64,000 nt of DNA from Cryptomeria japonica. Lineage: Eukaryota > Streptophyta > Pinopsida > Cupressales > Cupressaceae. The notes under the pieces were generated by a model. It saw only the letters and a list, made by a program, of their open reading frames with translations, did no database searches and was not told the origin of the DNA. The stretch lies in contig NC_081407.1 of NCBI RefSeq assembly GCF_030272615.1, forward strand, positions 266,857,574-266,921,573, written 5' to 3'. The position numbers were made by a program, and so were the translations under genes. Shown in pieces: positions 25,527 through 38,345 of this stretch (positions within the stretch are counted from its first letter, which is position 1; every line of letters starts with the position of its first letter).

Positions 25527-25880
25527 AATACATCAAACAATGAAATCAAAAGTTTCTATTTTTTTAAAATGTTATACTCAACTCAATAAACATGTTGCGT
25601 TGAATATTAAATTTTGAACATTATATGAATGTTTAACTTGAAATTTGATATCATGTTTAGCCATGCTTAATATATATATTTCCCCAAAAAATCTTATCTT
25701 AGACAATTGCAATTAAAACATTGAACAATGAAATCAAAACTTTCTATTTTTTATTCTTGCAATACTCAAATCTCATGTTTTTAAATGAAAGGTTTAAAGT
25801 TGAATTTTGATTTCATGTATAGCTAAAAACATTTAATATATATAATCCCCCAAAAATGTTCCAAGCTTAGACTATTATCC
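25527..25880. repeat. Diverged tandem duplication of about 185-190 bp
   Basis: Blocks near 25527-25695 and 25718-25880 share, in order, AACAATGAAATCAAAA, TTTCTATTTTTT, a TTGAA/GAATTT core, ATTTGATATCATGTTTAGC versus TTTTGATTTCATGTATAGC, and TAATATATATA..CCCCAAAAA. This is an old local duplication. Confidence 0.65.
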
Positions 25881-28300
25881 TCAAAATCTTGTTGAACATA
25901 GATTTTTTAGCATATTTTGTGGTAAAGCTAATGGCCAAAAAGAAGGATCTTCATACTCTACATAATAAGCTCATTGTTGTGGCATTGCGATGGAATGGTC
26001 AAATCTCTCAATCATAAAATAGTGATTCTCACAATGAATAATTACGTTTTATTTTTCATCTTTTCTTTATACATTGAGGATGTTTTAAAGCATTCCCTCC
26101 TTTTCTTTTCTTTTCCAAATTCTTTACCTAGATAGATTCTACCAAAATCCATATTTTTATTCCATGATATTTTCTCTAAATAATTTCTCTTGAAATTCTA
26201 GGTGCCTTAAAATCAACTACAAGTTTTTCTAAGCACATACAAATACCTTCACAATCATAATTGAAATCTTCTCTCCATATTCTAGTCAATACAAAAATTA
26301 AGTTGAATGACATTTCTCACTTCTCTACTTTACATGTCTACTACATTCAATTTTTATTTGATATCAATTTTATGATGGTAATTTATTGTTACATTCCAAA
26401 GCAATAGTTCACACAACATTTATCCTTAACCTGGGGGCTACCTTGGGGTTAATAATTCCTTATCACCCATCCTCTCAACTATCCTTAACCTGGGGCTACC
26501 TTGGGGAATAATTCCTTATCACCCATCCTCTCAACTCCTTGGATTATTTTTCTCTAAGAACCTGCCTTGGGCCAACACATATATTCTTTTTGCAACTTTG
26601 TACTTTTCCCTTGCCTCAAAATTGCTTTTTTATTTTTTATTATCTTGTGTGTGGGGGTGGGGGAGCATACAATTTACAAAAACCTCTATTTGCATGCCCA
26701 TCATGAAATACTCAAAGTGGCCCTTCATGGGTCTTACACTACATACCCTAGTTAATGTGACTTTGTGGAAAGGGTCTTATATTGCACAAGGGTTGAATGC
26801 CATTTTCATGGGTCCTACACCATGCAATGGTTAAAGTGATTCTTCCACAAGTCCTACTCCACTCATATTAATCGTGGATTGTATCCTTTGTGTGGGCCAA
26901 ATAGGTAACAACTCCATGTTTATCATATATATCATAATCCCTTCAATCTATTCAAACTCTACTTTGAGGTATCATTGAGTTCAACTTGATTACATCTTCA
27001 CAACTCCCTTTCAAACTTGATTAAAATTGACCTGATATTTTTTAAAATTGTACAAAATTGTGTTTCAAGATATTTCTATAAAGTATGACGACTTCTCTTA
27101 ATATAGGTTTTGAATATATAAAGATGATGCTAGAGTGAAGATAACAAAACAACATCAAGCAAAGATTCTTTAATATCCTTTTAAAATCAAGGATAATAAA
27201 ATACTTTTATTTTTACTTTAGCATTCTTGATTCATTGTAGCTAACACATTCTAAAATAGAGGCAAAATTTAGAGATGAAAAGCGTCTATTTTGCACTTTT
27301 TGCTCTTGTTTAGCATTGACTCATAACACTTATTTTTTATTTATGACTACCTAATTTGGACCATTTGGCACACCAATTCTACCTAAACTTACACCTTATA
27401 TCACAAATAGCTTTGTTCACACATGAACTTTGATCTTTGCTTCAACCCTTGCCTTCTTTCACCTTGGATGTTGCTACATACAATCATGTTCCTAATGGTT
27501 GAAAACTATTTTTTCTTATTGACTTCTACTTTTCCATCCCACTTTAGAATGCAACTCCTTTCCTAAACTCAATAATTAATGACCAATTTCGAGATTTAAG
27601 AAAAAAATCAACATAAACAAAAGCAAAAACACTAAAAAACACATCAGGCAAAACAAAACACACAAAAACAATAATAAGAAGCAATCATGACAAAATAGAC
27701 ACATCTTGTTGCAAGGATTCCCATTAGTAGTAGCACACACCAAATCCACTTTAGGATACACAATTTTGCTCATTTCCTAAGGAACCAAACTCAACATTTC
27801 TCAAATTTAGTTGGGGATCTTATTGAGGCACATCCTTATATGTGCATGAGGAAACACCCTATCCACAAAAACCAATCATGTTACAAGTATATGTCACATG
27901 AGCATAATTGAACACTAGCACAATTGTACAAGACAAACAATACCACAACCTTAGAACAATACTATACCTTACAGGACATCGCTATATATGGTCCCATCTT
28001 AGTTGACACAAAGCCAACAGACAACTATAAACAAAAATCAGAAGTGCGGACGCAATTGAATTATCCCATCTACAAAATCTTCATAGAAAATCAAAACAAG
28101 CAAGCGTGTTTCTCTCACCCTGCCTCTTTTTAACATTTCCTTTTATATTCAACCTCATCCTCTTCTCGATTCTTTAGATTAGAATGTAAAATGTGCTTGA
28201 ACATTTAGTCTTTATTCAAATTCTAGATCAAAATGAGTGAAATTCATAGTTAAATAGGTTAGCTTCATCTAGTAATCTATATTTTTTTTCTAATACGCAA
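25881..28300. other. Unclassified sequence with local duplications
   Basis: No coding domain is recognised. It contains the 59-bp duplication at 26422-26537 and degenerate repeats of a GGGTCTTA/CACTACA-type word near 26700-26860. Frames in the range 26567-26834 and 27576-27773 are not supported. Confidence 0.45.
26422..26537. repeat. 59-bp tandem duplication
   Basis: ATCCTTAACCTGGGG starts at 26422 and again at 26481. Both units run to CCATCCTCTCAACT. Two copies are almost identical, differing by small indels. Confidence 0.9.
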
Positions 28301-29424
28301 CCTCAAGAGTCGGAGACATCAATGACTCAAAATACAACTCTCAATAAAAACTTGGGAAATGGCAGCCCCTTCTACTACAAAAGAACTTGTTCGTTGGATT
28401 GAAAAAGATGGTTGTAATTAAAAGGTTATGCTCATAAATACTGTTTTTCTTGTATGATGTTTCAACATTGACATGTAACATTGTTCCATTATTTTTTTTT
28501 TTCCTCTGCTGTCATTGCAAAACATTCTTGCTAATTGCATTAATGCTGCATGCATCCTTTATATTTTTGTTTTCGTTACACTGCATACTTCGTGTTAGAT
28601 CTCACTTCTTATTACCAATCTTTCACATGAATGGGACTAGATTGTAGTGGAGAAATTTGTTCTGTGGCAATCCTCGTAGTTAACTAATTGTGAGATCTGA
28701 TGTTACCTGGGTCGTACCACTCCCAGTGTAAATATTGGCACCATTTGGATTAAAATAATATAACTTATCCAGTCAAACAGATGAAAACGACTGATATGTA
28801 CGCTGGTTTAATATTTAGCTTGAGAATTTTCTTAAGAAAAAATTTGACCATTTTGTTGAGAGTCCGTCATTTCTTCCAGTTGTATTGACAAGTTAAAATG
28901 GAATAGTTAAATGTTGTTCTTTTTAGGTTAGCAATCTAACTGCCTGTCTAAGCAAGTCTACTGATTAAAACCCCTCTTAACTATTAAATGTAAAATAAAA
29001 GGAAACAAGTTCTAATAGCGTCGCTTTCCAACATCTTAACATCACCAATGCTTGGCAGAGGTTCAACTATGGAAATCACAAAATACAGTTGCACAAATCA
29101 GCATGTCATAACAAAAGAAAAAGTGCAAATTGATTAAATAGATGACAAAACTCTGCTTTTGCTCCTATAGGCAAAGATTCAATGTCTTTTATGTCCATTC
29201 TAGACATGACATTGATCACATAAATCAAAGTCTCTATTATGAAGCAAAATACAAGATGCATGGTTTACAAAAATTAAACTTATTGTGAATAAAAGTGGAT
29301 TATGTTTCTTAAGGTAACAAATGATATAAAAGAATGTTAATCAGTTGATGCTTACAAAAAATACATCAAATGCAATGATATTGTACAACCTCTGAATTTA
29401 TGCAATACTTCTTCCCATTCCATC

Positions 29425-29530
29425 GATCTGTAAACTAGTGGTAAGTGGGGTGCTTACTACCAAGATGTCCAGGTTAAATCTCAGTTGGTTCATTCATAGA
29501 ATCATACACCCACAGTAATGTGCAAAAATG
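29425..29530 (+). repeat. tRNA-derived SINE candidate
   Basis: An A-box-like CTGTAAACTAGTGGTAAG lies at 29428-29445 and a B-box-like GGTTAAATCTC at 29472-29482. The spacing of about 40 bases suits a pol III internal promoter. Both boxes are imperfect and no target duplication or clear tail was found. A similar-looking segment at 53 kb proved to be LTR sequence, so confidence is low. Confidence 0.35.
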
Positions 29531-29603
29531 TGAAGGTTAAACAAACAAACAAAAAACTCTGCCTTAGTTACATTCACAGGAAGCAAGTCCAAAACTGAAT
29601 TCT

Positions 29604-29735
29604 TCATGGTTCGTTAGATGGTGTTATTGACCTTTCATTTGAGTCTACTTTGACCCAAGTTTTGTAATCTTGCGCCAAGGTATTGATAAGGCTGCAGAAG
29701 CTACTCTTCCCAGTGCCGAGTTATTATATTTTCTG
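29604..29735 (-). pseudogene. Short exon-like segment, two competing frames
   Basis: On the minus strand, a polypyrimidine-CAG (TCTTTTTTGCAG) ends at 29736 and would be a 3' splice site. Two frames follow. One continues 29 codons from the splice site to a stop at 29645 and contains NSALGRVASAALSIPW. The other, from 29720 to a stop at 29604, contains LGTGKSSFCSLINTL, which looks like a P-loop (G..GKSS), but two stops lie just upstream in that frame. Either could be the last exon of a gene or pseudogene. I cannot name it. Confidence 0.3.
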
Positions 29736-31213
29736 CAAAAAAGACTTTGAAACATGTGAAGAAGATTCTGAACAAACGTAATTGCTATAATTATAGACTA
29801 TCCTCCAATTAATTCACAAAACAAAAAACAGAATGCCAAGCATGCAAGCACAATGTTGGTACATGCAAAAGTTCTAAATAAAAATAAACTGGGTCGTATG
29901 GTTCATTCCTGCCCATTCTGATGAATATAACAAAGGTATTTCTTGCAATTGACACCAGATTAAAAATGAAAATCTCTCTTTCAGAAATTCTATAATGGAA
30001 GATGTTTGATGATTGCAATAGAAATCAAATACCAGCCTAAACAGACATCGTTCTTATCAATTTCTGTTCTTTTGCAGATCTGAAAGGACCTGTTTCTATG
30101 GTTTACTGATATGTCAAATGTAAGAAGAAAGAATCTAAAGAATGTTGACCTTAATTCTGTGCAAATTTTGCAGCATCACAAGACACTTTCATTAAGGGTT
30201 TATTCATATTTAGATTTAGATACAATGGTCCATTATTCGACATAGAATGGTAAATGAAAAATATGGCATGTAAAATACTTCTTGTTTGAAGATGCATGTA
30301 ACTTCATTATAATAATCTTCTATTTGAATGTGATATGATTGACCCATCTCACTGTGGAAAGAATTTTTAATCTTTGAAAAAAATAACAAATTTCCTAAAA
30401 GAAATTGTTTACTTGTTTCTATATTTCGGAAAGCTTTAGAGTTTTCTTAATTTTGTAAATGTATTGAAGTCGCCAAGAAGTAACAACATATTTATCTATG
30501 GTTATTCTAAAGAGCACAAACCCCTGTTGGATGTAAGTTGTAACAACTGTAAACTCTGTGTATCCAGCACACAGAAAATAACTGGAGAATTTCTATGGCA
30601 TAGTTACTAGGGGACTGAGTACCGTAACCCTTGGTACTTGTCTCCTCTACTGGAAAAACATTCCCATCTTGGAGACTCATATGACATTAAAGAATGCACT
30701 AATAGAATTGTCATTTTATATTTTTTCCTTAAAAGTTTTATAAGTTTTTATGAAACAGAATTATTTCTTATCAAATCCCAAAGAGGTAATAGGACAAAGA
30801 GAAACAATAATAAGGTTTAAGATGTGTATATACATATAAATTTTATCAATTGATTGAAAATATAGTCATCTCTGAGGACAGACTGCCACATTTTTAAAAT
30901 AATGCCATTCCCCTTGCATTCTTTGTTTGCAATCTCTAGGTAATTATAGTTAAAAGTATTGTTTTATATCATGATGATAATCACCAAATATCAATATAAT
31001 TAATCTTTTTTTGTTCACATCTATTTCAATATTTCAAAATATTAATTTATTATTTTAAAGCTTTTTGGAACATGCCACTAATATGCTGATAAAATAAATA
31101 TTTTAAATTTTAATTTCATTGTTGTAAACGGACATCGTACAATTTACACCTTTGTTTCGATTTAAAGTTGCATATCTATTTGGTGATATCTATTTCAATA
31201 TTTTTAACCATTG

Positions 31214-32672
31214 TAAGCTTACTACAACTACCCACCATGTGTTCTCATCTTGCCCTTATGGGATCTTGGTGATCAAGACATGAGCATGGGAATAAGAACA
31301 ATATTGATCATCATTATCGGTGATAGAATGGACAGATCGACTAAGTATGGGAAGAGAAGACGATAACATCAAAACAAACATTGATTCAGCATACGGATGA
31401 AGTCTTTGTATGCATCAAAGAAGGCACTGATTATAAGTGGCCAACATCCATAGCATAAGGAACATTACTAATGATCGATATTGACAATGATTAGATTATG
31501 ATCTTTATCAAGGGATGAAGATCGTATCGACTAAGATATGGACCAATATCAGAAAGAGATATCGTCTTATATCAAGGTATGAAGGATCGGATATGATCAT
31601 AAGGATATTGACTACAAGGGTTAATTTAAGAGATCGATGGAGAATAGCGACACATGCAAGTATCGACAAATATAATCTCAGCACCATTAAGCATCTTTAA
31701 TCAATGAATAAGATTAATCGATATCAATTATGTATGAAGGCAGCGATTAGTAAAGAGACTAATCGGTGGTTACGAGATGAATAATCAGATTACAGATGAA
31801 AGGATGCGATTAGCATAAAGTCAGATCGATTATGAAGGCAAGTCTAATAGATAATCATAAATATCATGAAAAGGTGCGATTAGTAAAGGAGATGATTAAG
31901 GATAGGCACGAGTCAAGTCTTTTGCAATGTGACTTATCATTCCAATTACAAGACATAAGAAGGCATTCAAAATCATTCAATCAGAGGCATCGGATTTGTA
32001 TTTTATTTATTCTTTATATCCTTATGGATCTGCTCTTTATCGAGCATTGCATTTGGCACATCAGGTTGCATGCGTACATATTCATATCCAAGACAGCACC
32101 ATTATTCATTGTTGCAAGCATAAATCTCCAGATCAGGAACAGCAACATATCACCATCAGTGATATTAGCATATTCAGCATTGCATAAGTATATTGGCATA
32201 CCAGATACAGAAAGTATTATTACCATCAATAAGGGGAAGTCGATTGCATGAATTGAAGGATTAATATCAGACACAGCACTTGATATCAGCATCGCTATCA
32301 TCAGTGGAAGAGGTCAATTGCATAATTCCTATTGATATATTAGGAAGAGCAAATATCTCTCTCTATATTGTATTGCGGATTGGAATATCATAACTGTGCA
32401 TAATTCCTAAGGTCATATCAGATATAGCATTGATCTACAATCCAATCTCTACATTATTCTTTGAATAGTATTGTCATATCTTATCAATTACACAACTTTA
32501 TACACTCATAAGTGGTATCATTAATCATAATTCATAATAACTATAAGCTTTGAAGGAAAGAAATCTCTTGCAATTGATTCTTTAAGTTTTCATAAGGAAA
32601 GAAGTCTCCTGCAATTATTAATAAAGTGAATTGTTCCCTAATTTATAAAGAATAACATAAGGGGACATTACA
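31214..32672 (+). mobile_element. Plus-strand LTR with tRNA-Met-type primer site
   Basis: The right edge is firm: GGGGACATTACA (32661-32672) followed by AGTGGTATCAGAGC. The left edge is tentative at TGTAAGCTTACTAC. The body is rich in GATC, ATCGAT and GATTA words. The frames at 31832-32251 (plus) and 32014-32301 (minus) overlap on opposite strands inside the LTR and are not considered genes. Confidence 0.55.
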
Positions 32673-32674
32673 AG

Positions 32675-32686
32675 TGGTATCAGAGC
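32675..32686 (+). other. Primer-binding site, initiator tRNA-Met type
   Basis: TGGTATCAGAGC is the standard plant retrotransposon primer site complementary to the 3' end of initiator tRNA-Met. It starts two bases after the LTR's terminal CA. Confidence 0.85.
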
Positions 32687-32734
32687 ATTGCATTTTGTGG
32701 TTATATTGCATTGTTCCTAAAACGGGACATTACA
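32687..32734 (+). mobile_element. Truncated second LTR end after a short internal stub
   Basis: Only about 30-48 bases after the primer site, the LTR's terminal word recurs (TTGTTCCTAAAACGGGACAT then TACA, versus TTGTTCCCTAATTT...GGGGACATTACA). This gives an LTR-primer site-LTR end arrangement with the whole internal region missing. Confidence 0.5.
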
Positions 32735-33825
32735 GAAATGAGGTGGGATTTGACTCACTACCACTCAAGCCTCAAACAACATTTGTATATGGACTTGAGG
32801 TTCCACATACCTTTGGGTATATTGGAATGCCCTCTACGATTAGGAGAAACATCAACACAAGAAACCATCGACCATCTACAATCTGCAATAGATTGATTAA
32901 TAGTTAGCACTTGGAAATTTCTCTCTTCAGAAACCAGATAGTATGGCTACAAGAAGGTGGAATCATCTATAGTTGGAGGTTTGAAATATTGGGCTAGTTT
33001 ATTTTTTACAAACAAGAAAAATATATTAAAGAGTTCATGGACCAAACATACTCTAGCCTAGTAGTTTCTCTCATCAACCTTGCACTAGGAATAGAATTGG
33101 GCATATTTGCTTAGAGATTGGTAGATCTACAAAGACCCAAAGCATCTTTGAATGGTGATACAATGGGGTTAATGAATTGCAATGTTTAGTATTGTGCTAG
33201 TTGATTCTCAAGTGTTCAACTTCTATATAGTCTACTACTTTGAAATTTCCACGGGAAAAATATCACAAACCAAGAGGAATCTGGCCTTTATTTGAAAATT
33301 TTGCCCATAGAAAGTCTAAATAGATTTTTAATCATTGGGGAACCTACCATTGCGCTTCTCTTGTTGAGTTGATTGTTTTGATAAATAACTCTCATACACC
33401 TTTTGGTAACCACAAGTGACTCAAATTGAGAAATGGTTGCCATTCTTAGAGCCTCACTATGGAAAAATTTGCTATAGAACTCATGACCATCAAGGACTTA
33501 GTTTAGAAGAAACCAAGTCTTGCATTGCTAGGCTCAGTATTAAACATAATGCAATGCAGGTTGCCTTTTCACAATTGCAACCATAGGGGCAATAAAGTGG
33601 TCAACATAGCTCCTTTGGACATAGTTCTGGTTTAGGACATCACACCTTTGGAGGAAGGCACAATTTAGATGACTACCACAATGTACACCCAAATTTGATG
33701 GAGATAACCTCGCCAACAAGATTACCAAGAAAAACAATATTTCACCTTAAAATCAAACCCCTCATATGACAAAAAGTATCCATAACCTCATTTGATCTAT
33801 AGAACATGATGCCACATAATGGTAT
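32735..33825. other. Unclassified sequence between LTRs
   Basis: No domain or terminus is recognised. A minus-strand frame of 65 codons at 33540-33737 shows mixed composition but matches no family I know. The stretch may be the target into which the neighbouring elements inserted. Confidence 0.4.
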
Positions 33826-35185
33826 TGTTGGAAACGTTGTCATTGATGTCAAAGGTTGATGTTGCCTTTTGTTTTTTGGATATGTTGTCATTATGTCAAA
33901 GAGTGTTGATGCATTGATATGTTGATGTCAAAGGTTGTTTTGTTTAAGCAAGAATGAGATTGTTGAAATTATGGTCATAGACGTCAAATTGAAAGAGTGA
34001 ATGGGGATACGACCCTCAAGAGTTTAGTGTTCAATGTTCTATTGGCAAAAGGTATGAGGTAGAGTCAACTCTCGACCTCCAAAATGTACCAACTCTTAAA
34101 CATTTGGACTTGGTGTTTAACACTTGCAAATTTCATGATTGGTATCTGGTAGGTTGAAGGTCCAACACCCGAACCCCAAAATGACTTTTGGCTTCACTGA
34201 TCGGACTTTGTACTTAAAGATTGTTGAACTCATTTATGTAAAGTGGTAAAGAGGATCCCCAACCCCCGACCCTTGACCCCCAACCCTCACTTGGTCTTCG
34301 ACTATCGCTGATCAGACATGTGCTTTAAATTGTTTTAAATTTGATGGTACGAGGTATGAAGTACTTTTGACCCTTGATCCTTGATGAAGTTTGATCACTC
34401 TGTGAAATTCGCTAAGGCTTTTGGGCATAGGCATTTAGGTGTTTGATTTAGCATGGTCAAGGACAAACCCCAACCCCTGATAAGCTGACAAGCAAATATG
34501 ACTAAGCTTTCAAAGCTCTTCTGTTTTCAGCACTCGGCGATTGTGTCTAAGGCATGACTTGCATTTTGGTAAGAGGAAAGAGCAATCCTTAATCCACAAC
34601 TAGCAAATCTTGAGAAGTGAGATGCGTGCGAAAATGTTCCATCTTTTGAGAGAAAGGCAAAGTAGATTTATTTCTAATACATGTAAATGTTTGTAGAGAA
34701 GATTAAGTGTAGAATATGAAATAGATTGTTAGAGAAAAGCTAAATGCTCATCAATGCTCATCATCCATTGAGGAACTAATTTTTAGAAAGCAAAAGAGGT
34801 CGGTGTCTCTTGGACAAAGAGATCGGTGTCTCTTGTTGAGTTGGTTGGTGGTCAGTTGTGGGGATTGGTGTCTCTAGTAGGTTGGTGCCTACAAAATTTG
34901 TGAGTGGAGGTTGGTGTCTTCAATAGGCTGGTGCTTGCAAATGCTCTAAGATCTGTTAATCCATTTTGTGAGGTTGGATTTGGACAGTAGATCCAAGTAG
35001 TCCTCTGTGGTTTTTCTCTAGAAATGGTTTCCACGCAAATCTATATTCTCTCTTGTGTGGATATTGTGTGCTTCTTGTTATCTCTGATTCTCTGTTATTG
35101 GTGTTATGGGTGTTAAGTTTTAAATTAAGTGAAAGTTTACCTTATATTGATTCACCTCCCTCTCAGTATAAGTGTGTGCTCAACA
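33826..35185 (+). mobile_element. 5' LTR of Ty1/copia element
   Basis: It starts TGTTGGAAACGTTGTCATTG and ends GTGTGTGCTCAACA, followed directly by a primer site and copia gag, which fixes type and orientation. The start contains repeated TTGTCATTGATGTCAA-like words (33837 onward). The segment 34798-34945 has about five degenerate repeats of GGTTGGTGTCTC. The end (CAGTAGATCCAAGTAG, GTGGTTTTTCTCTAG) is typical R-U5. A diverged relative lies at 53989-54690. Confidence 0.75.
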
Positions 35186-35187
35186 AT

Positions 35188-35199
35188 TGGTAACAGAGC
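35188..35199 (+). other. Primer-binding site of copia element
   Basis: TGGTAACAGAGC differs at one base from the initiator tRNA-Met primer site TGGTATCAGAGC and lies two bases after the LTR end. Confidence 0.8.
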
Positions 35200-35250
35200 G
35201 GGTTCCTTTAGAATAGTCTAATTGCTGGAAGGTAGACCTCGAGAGCACAC

Positions 35251-35717
35251 ATGGCATGTCAAGAAGGATTCTCCTCAAATAGAGCTCCATTGTTTGATGG
35301 ATCAAATTATGTTTTTTGGAGCATAAGGATGTGAACTTACCTGATGGCTTTAGGGTTTGACATTTGGCAATTTGTTATGATTGGTTATCAAGATCCTACA
35401 ACCCTATCAACAAATTTGGCTAGAAAGAAGGCTAGTGAAAACAATGCAAAAGCCATGAATGCTATCTTGTGTGGTTTGGGAGAATCTAAGTTTGTCAAAG
35501 TGATGCATTGTGGATCTATGAAGGAGATTTGGGATAAACTTCAGAACATCTATGAAGGTGATGACAAAGTTAAAAAGGCTAAACTTCAGACTCAAAAGAT
35601 AGTTTGAAAGCTTGAAGATGACAAATAAAAAAAATGCTGCTGCCTACCCCCTTTGTGTGGATGAAGTTGTCAACACCATCTGAGGACTTGGTGAAAAGGT
35701 TGAACACAAGATATACA
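35251..35717 (+). pseudogene. gag: Ty1/copia gag, N-terminal part, broken
   Basis: The start codon at 35251 is the first ATG after the primer site. The frame gives LFDGSNYVFWSIRM, the signature start of plant copia gag (UBN2/DUF4219 type), then a TGA at 35332. It continues in the same frame from 35344 with ALGFDIWQFV and MKEIWDKLQNIYEGDDKVKKAK, all typical. A second TGA lies at 35605, then a frame change leads into VDEVVNTI.GLGEKVEHK, the usual gag centre, with one more stop. The sequence then breaks at a minus-strand LTR. About 80 codons of normal gag are missing before the next gag piece at 44.65 kb. Confidence 0.8.
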
Positions 35718-36837
35718 TGTGGAAACCCTTAAAGGAGAAAACCAGAATAAAATACCTTCCTTATATATAGATACAAACTTAGTTTTTAACCAATTTAAAC
35801 TTTCAACGAATCTTATCAAACTTCAATCTGAAAGCCTGAAATTGAAATTGGAATAAAAAAGAGACGCAACCAAAAGAAGAGACAATGTACAAGATTTTAC
35901 ATGGAAACTCAAGATGGGAAAAACCACAATGAGTAACGCTGCTAGATCTACTGTCCTAATCCAGTCTCACGGTTAAAGAATTTACAATTTTTAGGCCACC
36001 GACCCAAGGAATCACCAAATTCCTTATAAGAGAACCAACTCTTCCACAACAAAAATATATTGACCTGAGCACCAACTCTGTGATATTCTTAAAGCACCAA
36101 CTCTAAGAACATTACAATCACTTGTTACAATTTGGTTACAACTTTTTGAAATTTCTCTTTACAATATAAGTAGACAAGTATTATACTTTGAACAAACTTC
36201 AGATGTACCAAAATAAACTGCTATGACTCTCTGTAAACTGAATACAAATTGAAAGAACAATTCACATAAATCTGAAAAACTTGTGTGTGTTCTCAGCAAA
36301 TTCTGAAACAAAACTTGTCTACAATCTTAGAGCACAATTCACATAAATCTGAAAAACTTTTGTGTGTTCTCAGCAAATTCTGAAACAAAAGTTGTCTAAA
36401 ATCTTAGAGCAAATTTGAGGGAACAAAATCAGAGCACTACTTACAAAAAGAAAACAAAATCAATTTACTTTCATTGTTATACCTGATTTTCTGATCTTCA
36501 AAAATTACCTTTCCTCCTTAAAACTGTATTACACTTCACAAAACATGCTTTTCACAGTACTGTTGACATGTTTTTTAGGACAGTGTCTAACACAGAATAA
36601 AGTTGCCTAATGGTCACTTCACTCTCTCTTGATCAAAGTGCGATTGCATGCTAAGATTGCAAGAAGTTCAAACAATCGACTCCAAGGTTCCTTCAATGCG
36701 TGGATGTGACTCAGTTGGCTGATGTGATTGCTGGTAATCCAAGGGGGCCTTACGTTTGCATCATTCTTTCACTTCTTTGTTGTGGCTGGAACTCCATCAT
36801 CGGATATGACAATTCTGCGATGCCGCTGCTTCGAACA
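35718..36837 (-). mobile_element. Minus-strand copia-type LTR
   Basis: Minus-strand start at 36837 is TGTTCGAAGCAGCGGCATCG; the end at 35718 is AAGGGTTTCCACA. Internally it has GAGTTGGTGCTC-type words (36020-36115) and the CTCATTGTGGTTTTTCCCAT R-U5 block shared with the other copia LTRs. It abuts broken gag on the left. Flanking 5-mers do not match, so it is not a simple insertion with preserved target duplication. Confidence 0.6.
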
Positions 36838-37373
36838 GACTAAAATGAACTGAAAGAAAAGGGAAAGGGTTTAGAAGGATCTAAATCTACTCCTAAGGGC
36901 AGTGATAACAATGAATAGTGCTCTGGTGGACAAATTCCAAATAAACCAAGCTCTGCTTTGCCAAGTTTAACTACAACTCCGCAAGAACCGATGCAATTTT
37001 CTGGGGATGCTAGAGGATTTTCAAATCGAGAAAGTACATTTGAATACCCAAAACGGCGCAATCCAAACGACTATCCACAATCGAACTTAGCACGAATTTA
37101 GGGGGCTCAGACTAACTTTACACTGCAACTTACAATCAGCAAGATGCAAAAAGTATGAACCATGAAAATTCATCAGACACCATTACATTCTCCATTGAAA
37201 TCAAAGCACTATACTACTTATACTCTAAGTGAGGAAGGTGAAACCATGCAAGTCTTGAAAAAATAACTTAAGTGGACACCATCAGAGAACAATGTTTCAC
37301 TGTTATTATCCCAAAACTTATTGCAACAATTTCATACAAGGCTCCCTCCCCTTTACAAATGAGGGGGCCACCC

Positions 37374-37382
37374 CTTTATATA
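37374..37382 (-). promoter_or_regulatory. TATA box of minus-strand gypsy LTR
   Basis: On the minus strand this reads TATATAAAG within CCTATATAAAGGGGTGG. It lies downstream of the U3 arrays and is followed by CCCCCTCATTTGTAAAGG, a block also found after the TATA box of the LTR at 55.5 kb. Confidence 0.7.
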
Positions 37383-38039
37383 GGCCTCAAGCCATGATTA
37401 CATGCAAAACCCTAATTAGGGTTTTCCCTAAAAGATTCCCACACATGATGGAACAAGGTGGGAATCAACAATAAATGCCCATTATGCCCATATACAATTA
37501 ATTCAATGTGCCCAAAATGGCATCCATTGTGCATTAAATGCACCATCTCTTTCAAATTCGCCCAATGCACATTGAGTAGTCATCCATGCAAAATTTACAC
37601 CATCATCTCATAAATGCACCATCACCTCCACATGTGACGGTCGCATGCTAAAGGAATCTGCCATAATGCCTCAAATGTGACGGCTGCATGCAGAGAGATG
37701 CTTCATTAATTCAACGTCCATTGACTCGGCTGCCACTTGGAGAGAGAAAACTTTCTCTGGGAAGAATTTTCTTGAGATTTTGAATTTTCCTTGCTCTAGA
37801 AAAGATTTTCAATGATTTTTCAACATCTCCTATTTTTTAGGAATTTCCACAATTTTAGGGTTTTGGTCCAGGAGAGAGAATTCTCTTGCGTATCCATATC
37901 TTCAAAAATTTCTAAATTTGGAGGTCATTTGAGCCCTGAAAATGGATTTTTTCAAATTTTTCCCTGGGGGGGAAATTTCTTGTTCAGTTCATCCCTGATT
38001 CCTTCCTTGCCTTAGAAATTTTATGTTCAATTCATCCTT

Positions 38040-38345
38040 GGGTGTGATTTCTTCCTTGCTTGGAATTTTGTCCTGAAGGAAGGAATTTCCAACACTTAGC
38101 CGAATTTTCACCTTTTTCAGGAACTCTGTCATGAAGCAAGGAATTTCCAACACTTAGTCAATTTTTCACCTTTCCTGGAATTATGTCTTGAAGGAAGGAA
38201 TTTCCATTACTTAGCCAAATTTTCATCTTTCCTGGAATTCTGTCCTGAAGGAAGGAATTTCCAACACTTAGTCAATTTTCACATTTCCAAGAATTCCGTC
38301 GTGAAGGAAGGAATTTCCAACACTCGGCTAAATTTTCACCTCTCC
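38040..38345. repeat. 57-bp tandem array, five copies
   Basis: The word GAATTTCC of the GAAGGAAGGAATTTCCAACA unit recurs at 38083, 38141, 38198, 38255 and 38311, spaced 56-58 bases. Copies are moderately diverged. The array lies in U3 between the 84-bp array and the TATA box. Confidence 0.9.

Larger units (their letters stand above)
28301..31213. other. Non-repetitive stretch, possibly intronic
   Basis: This stretch has a more varied vocabulary than its surroundings and lacks LTR termini and arrays. It contains a SINE-like segment (29425-29530) and an exon-like segment (29604-29735). It could be intron or flank of a minus-strand gene extending beyond what I can resolve, or plain old intergenic DNA. 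Confidence 0.3.

Noticed and set aside
31832-32301. Plus-strand 139-codon and minus-strand 95-codon frames
   Set aside because: They overlap on opposite strands inside an LTR, with no family features.
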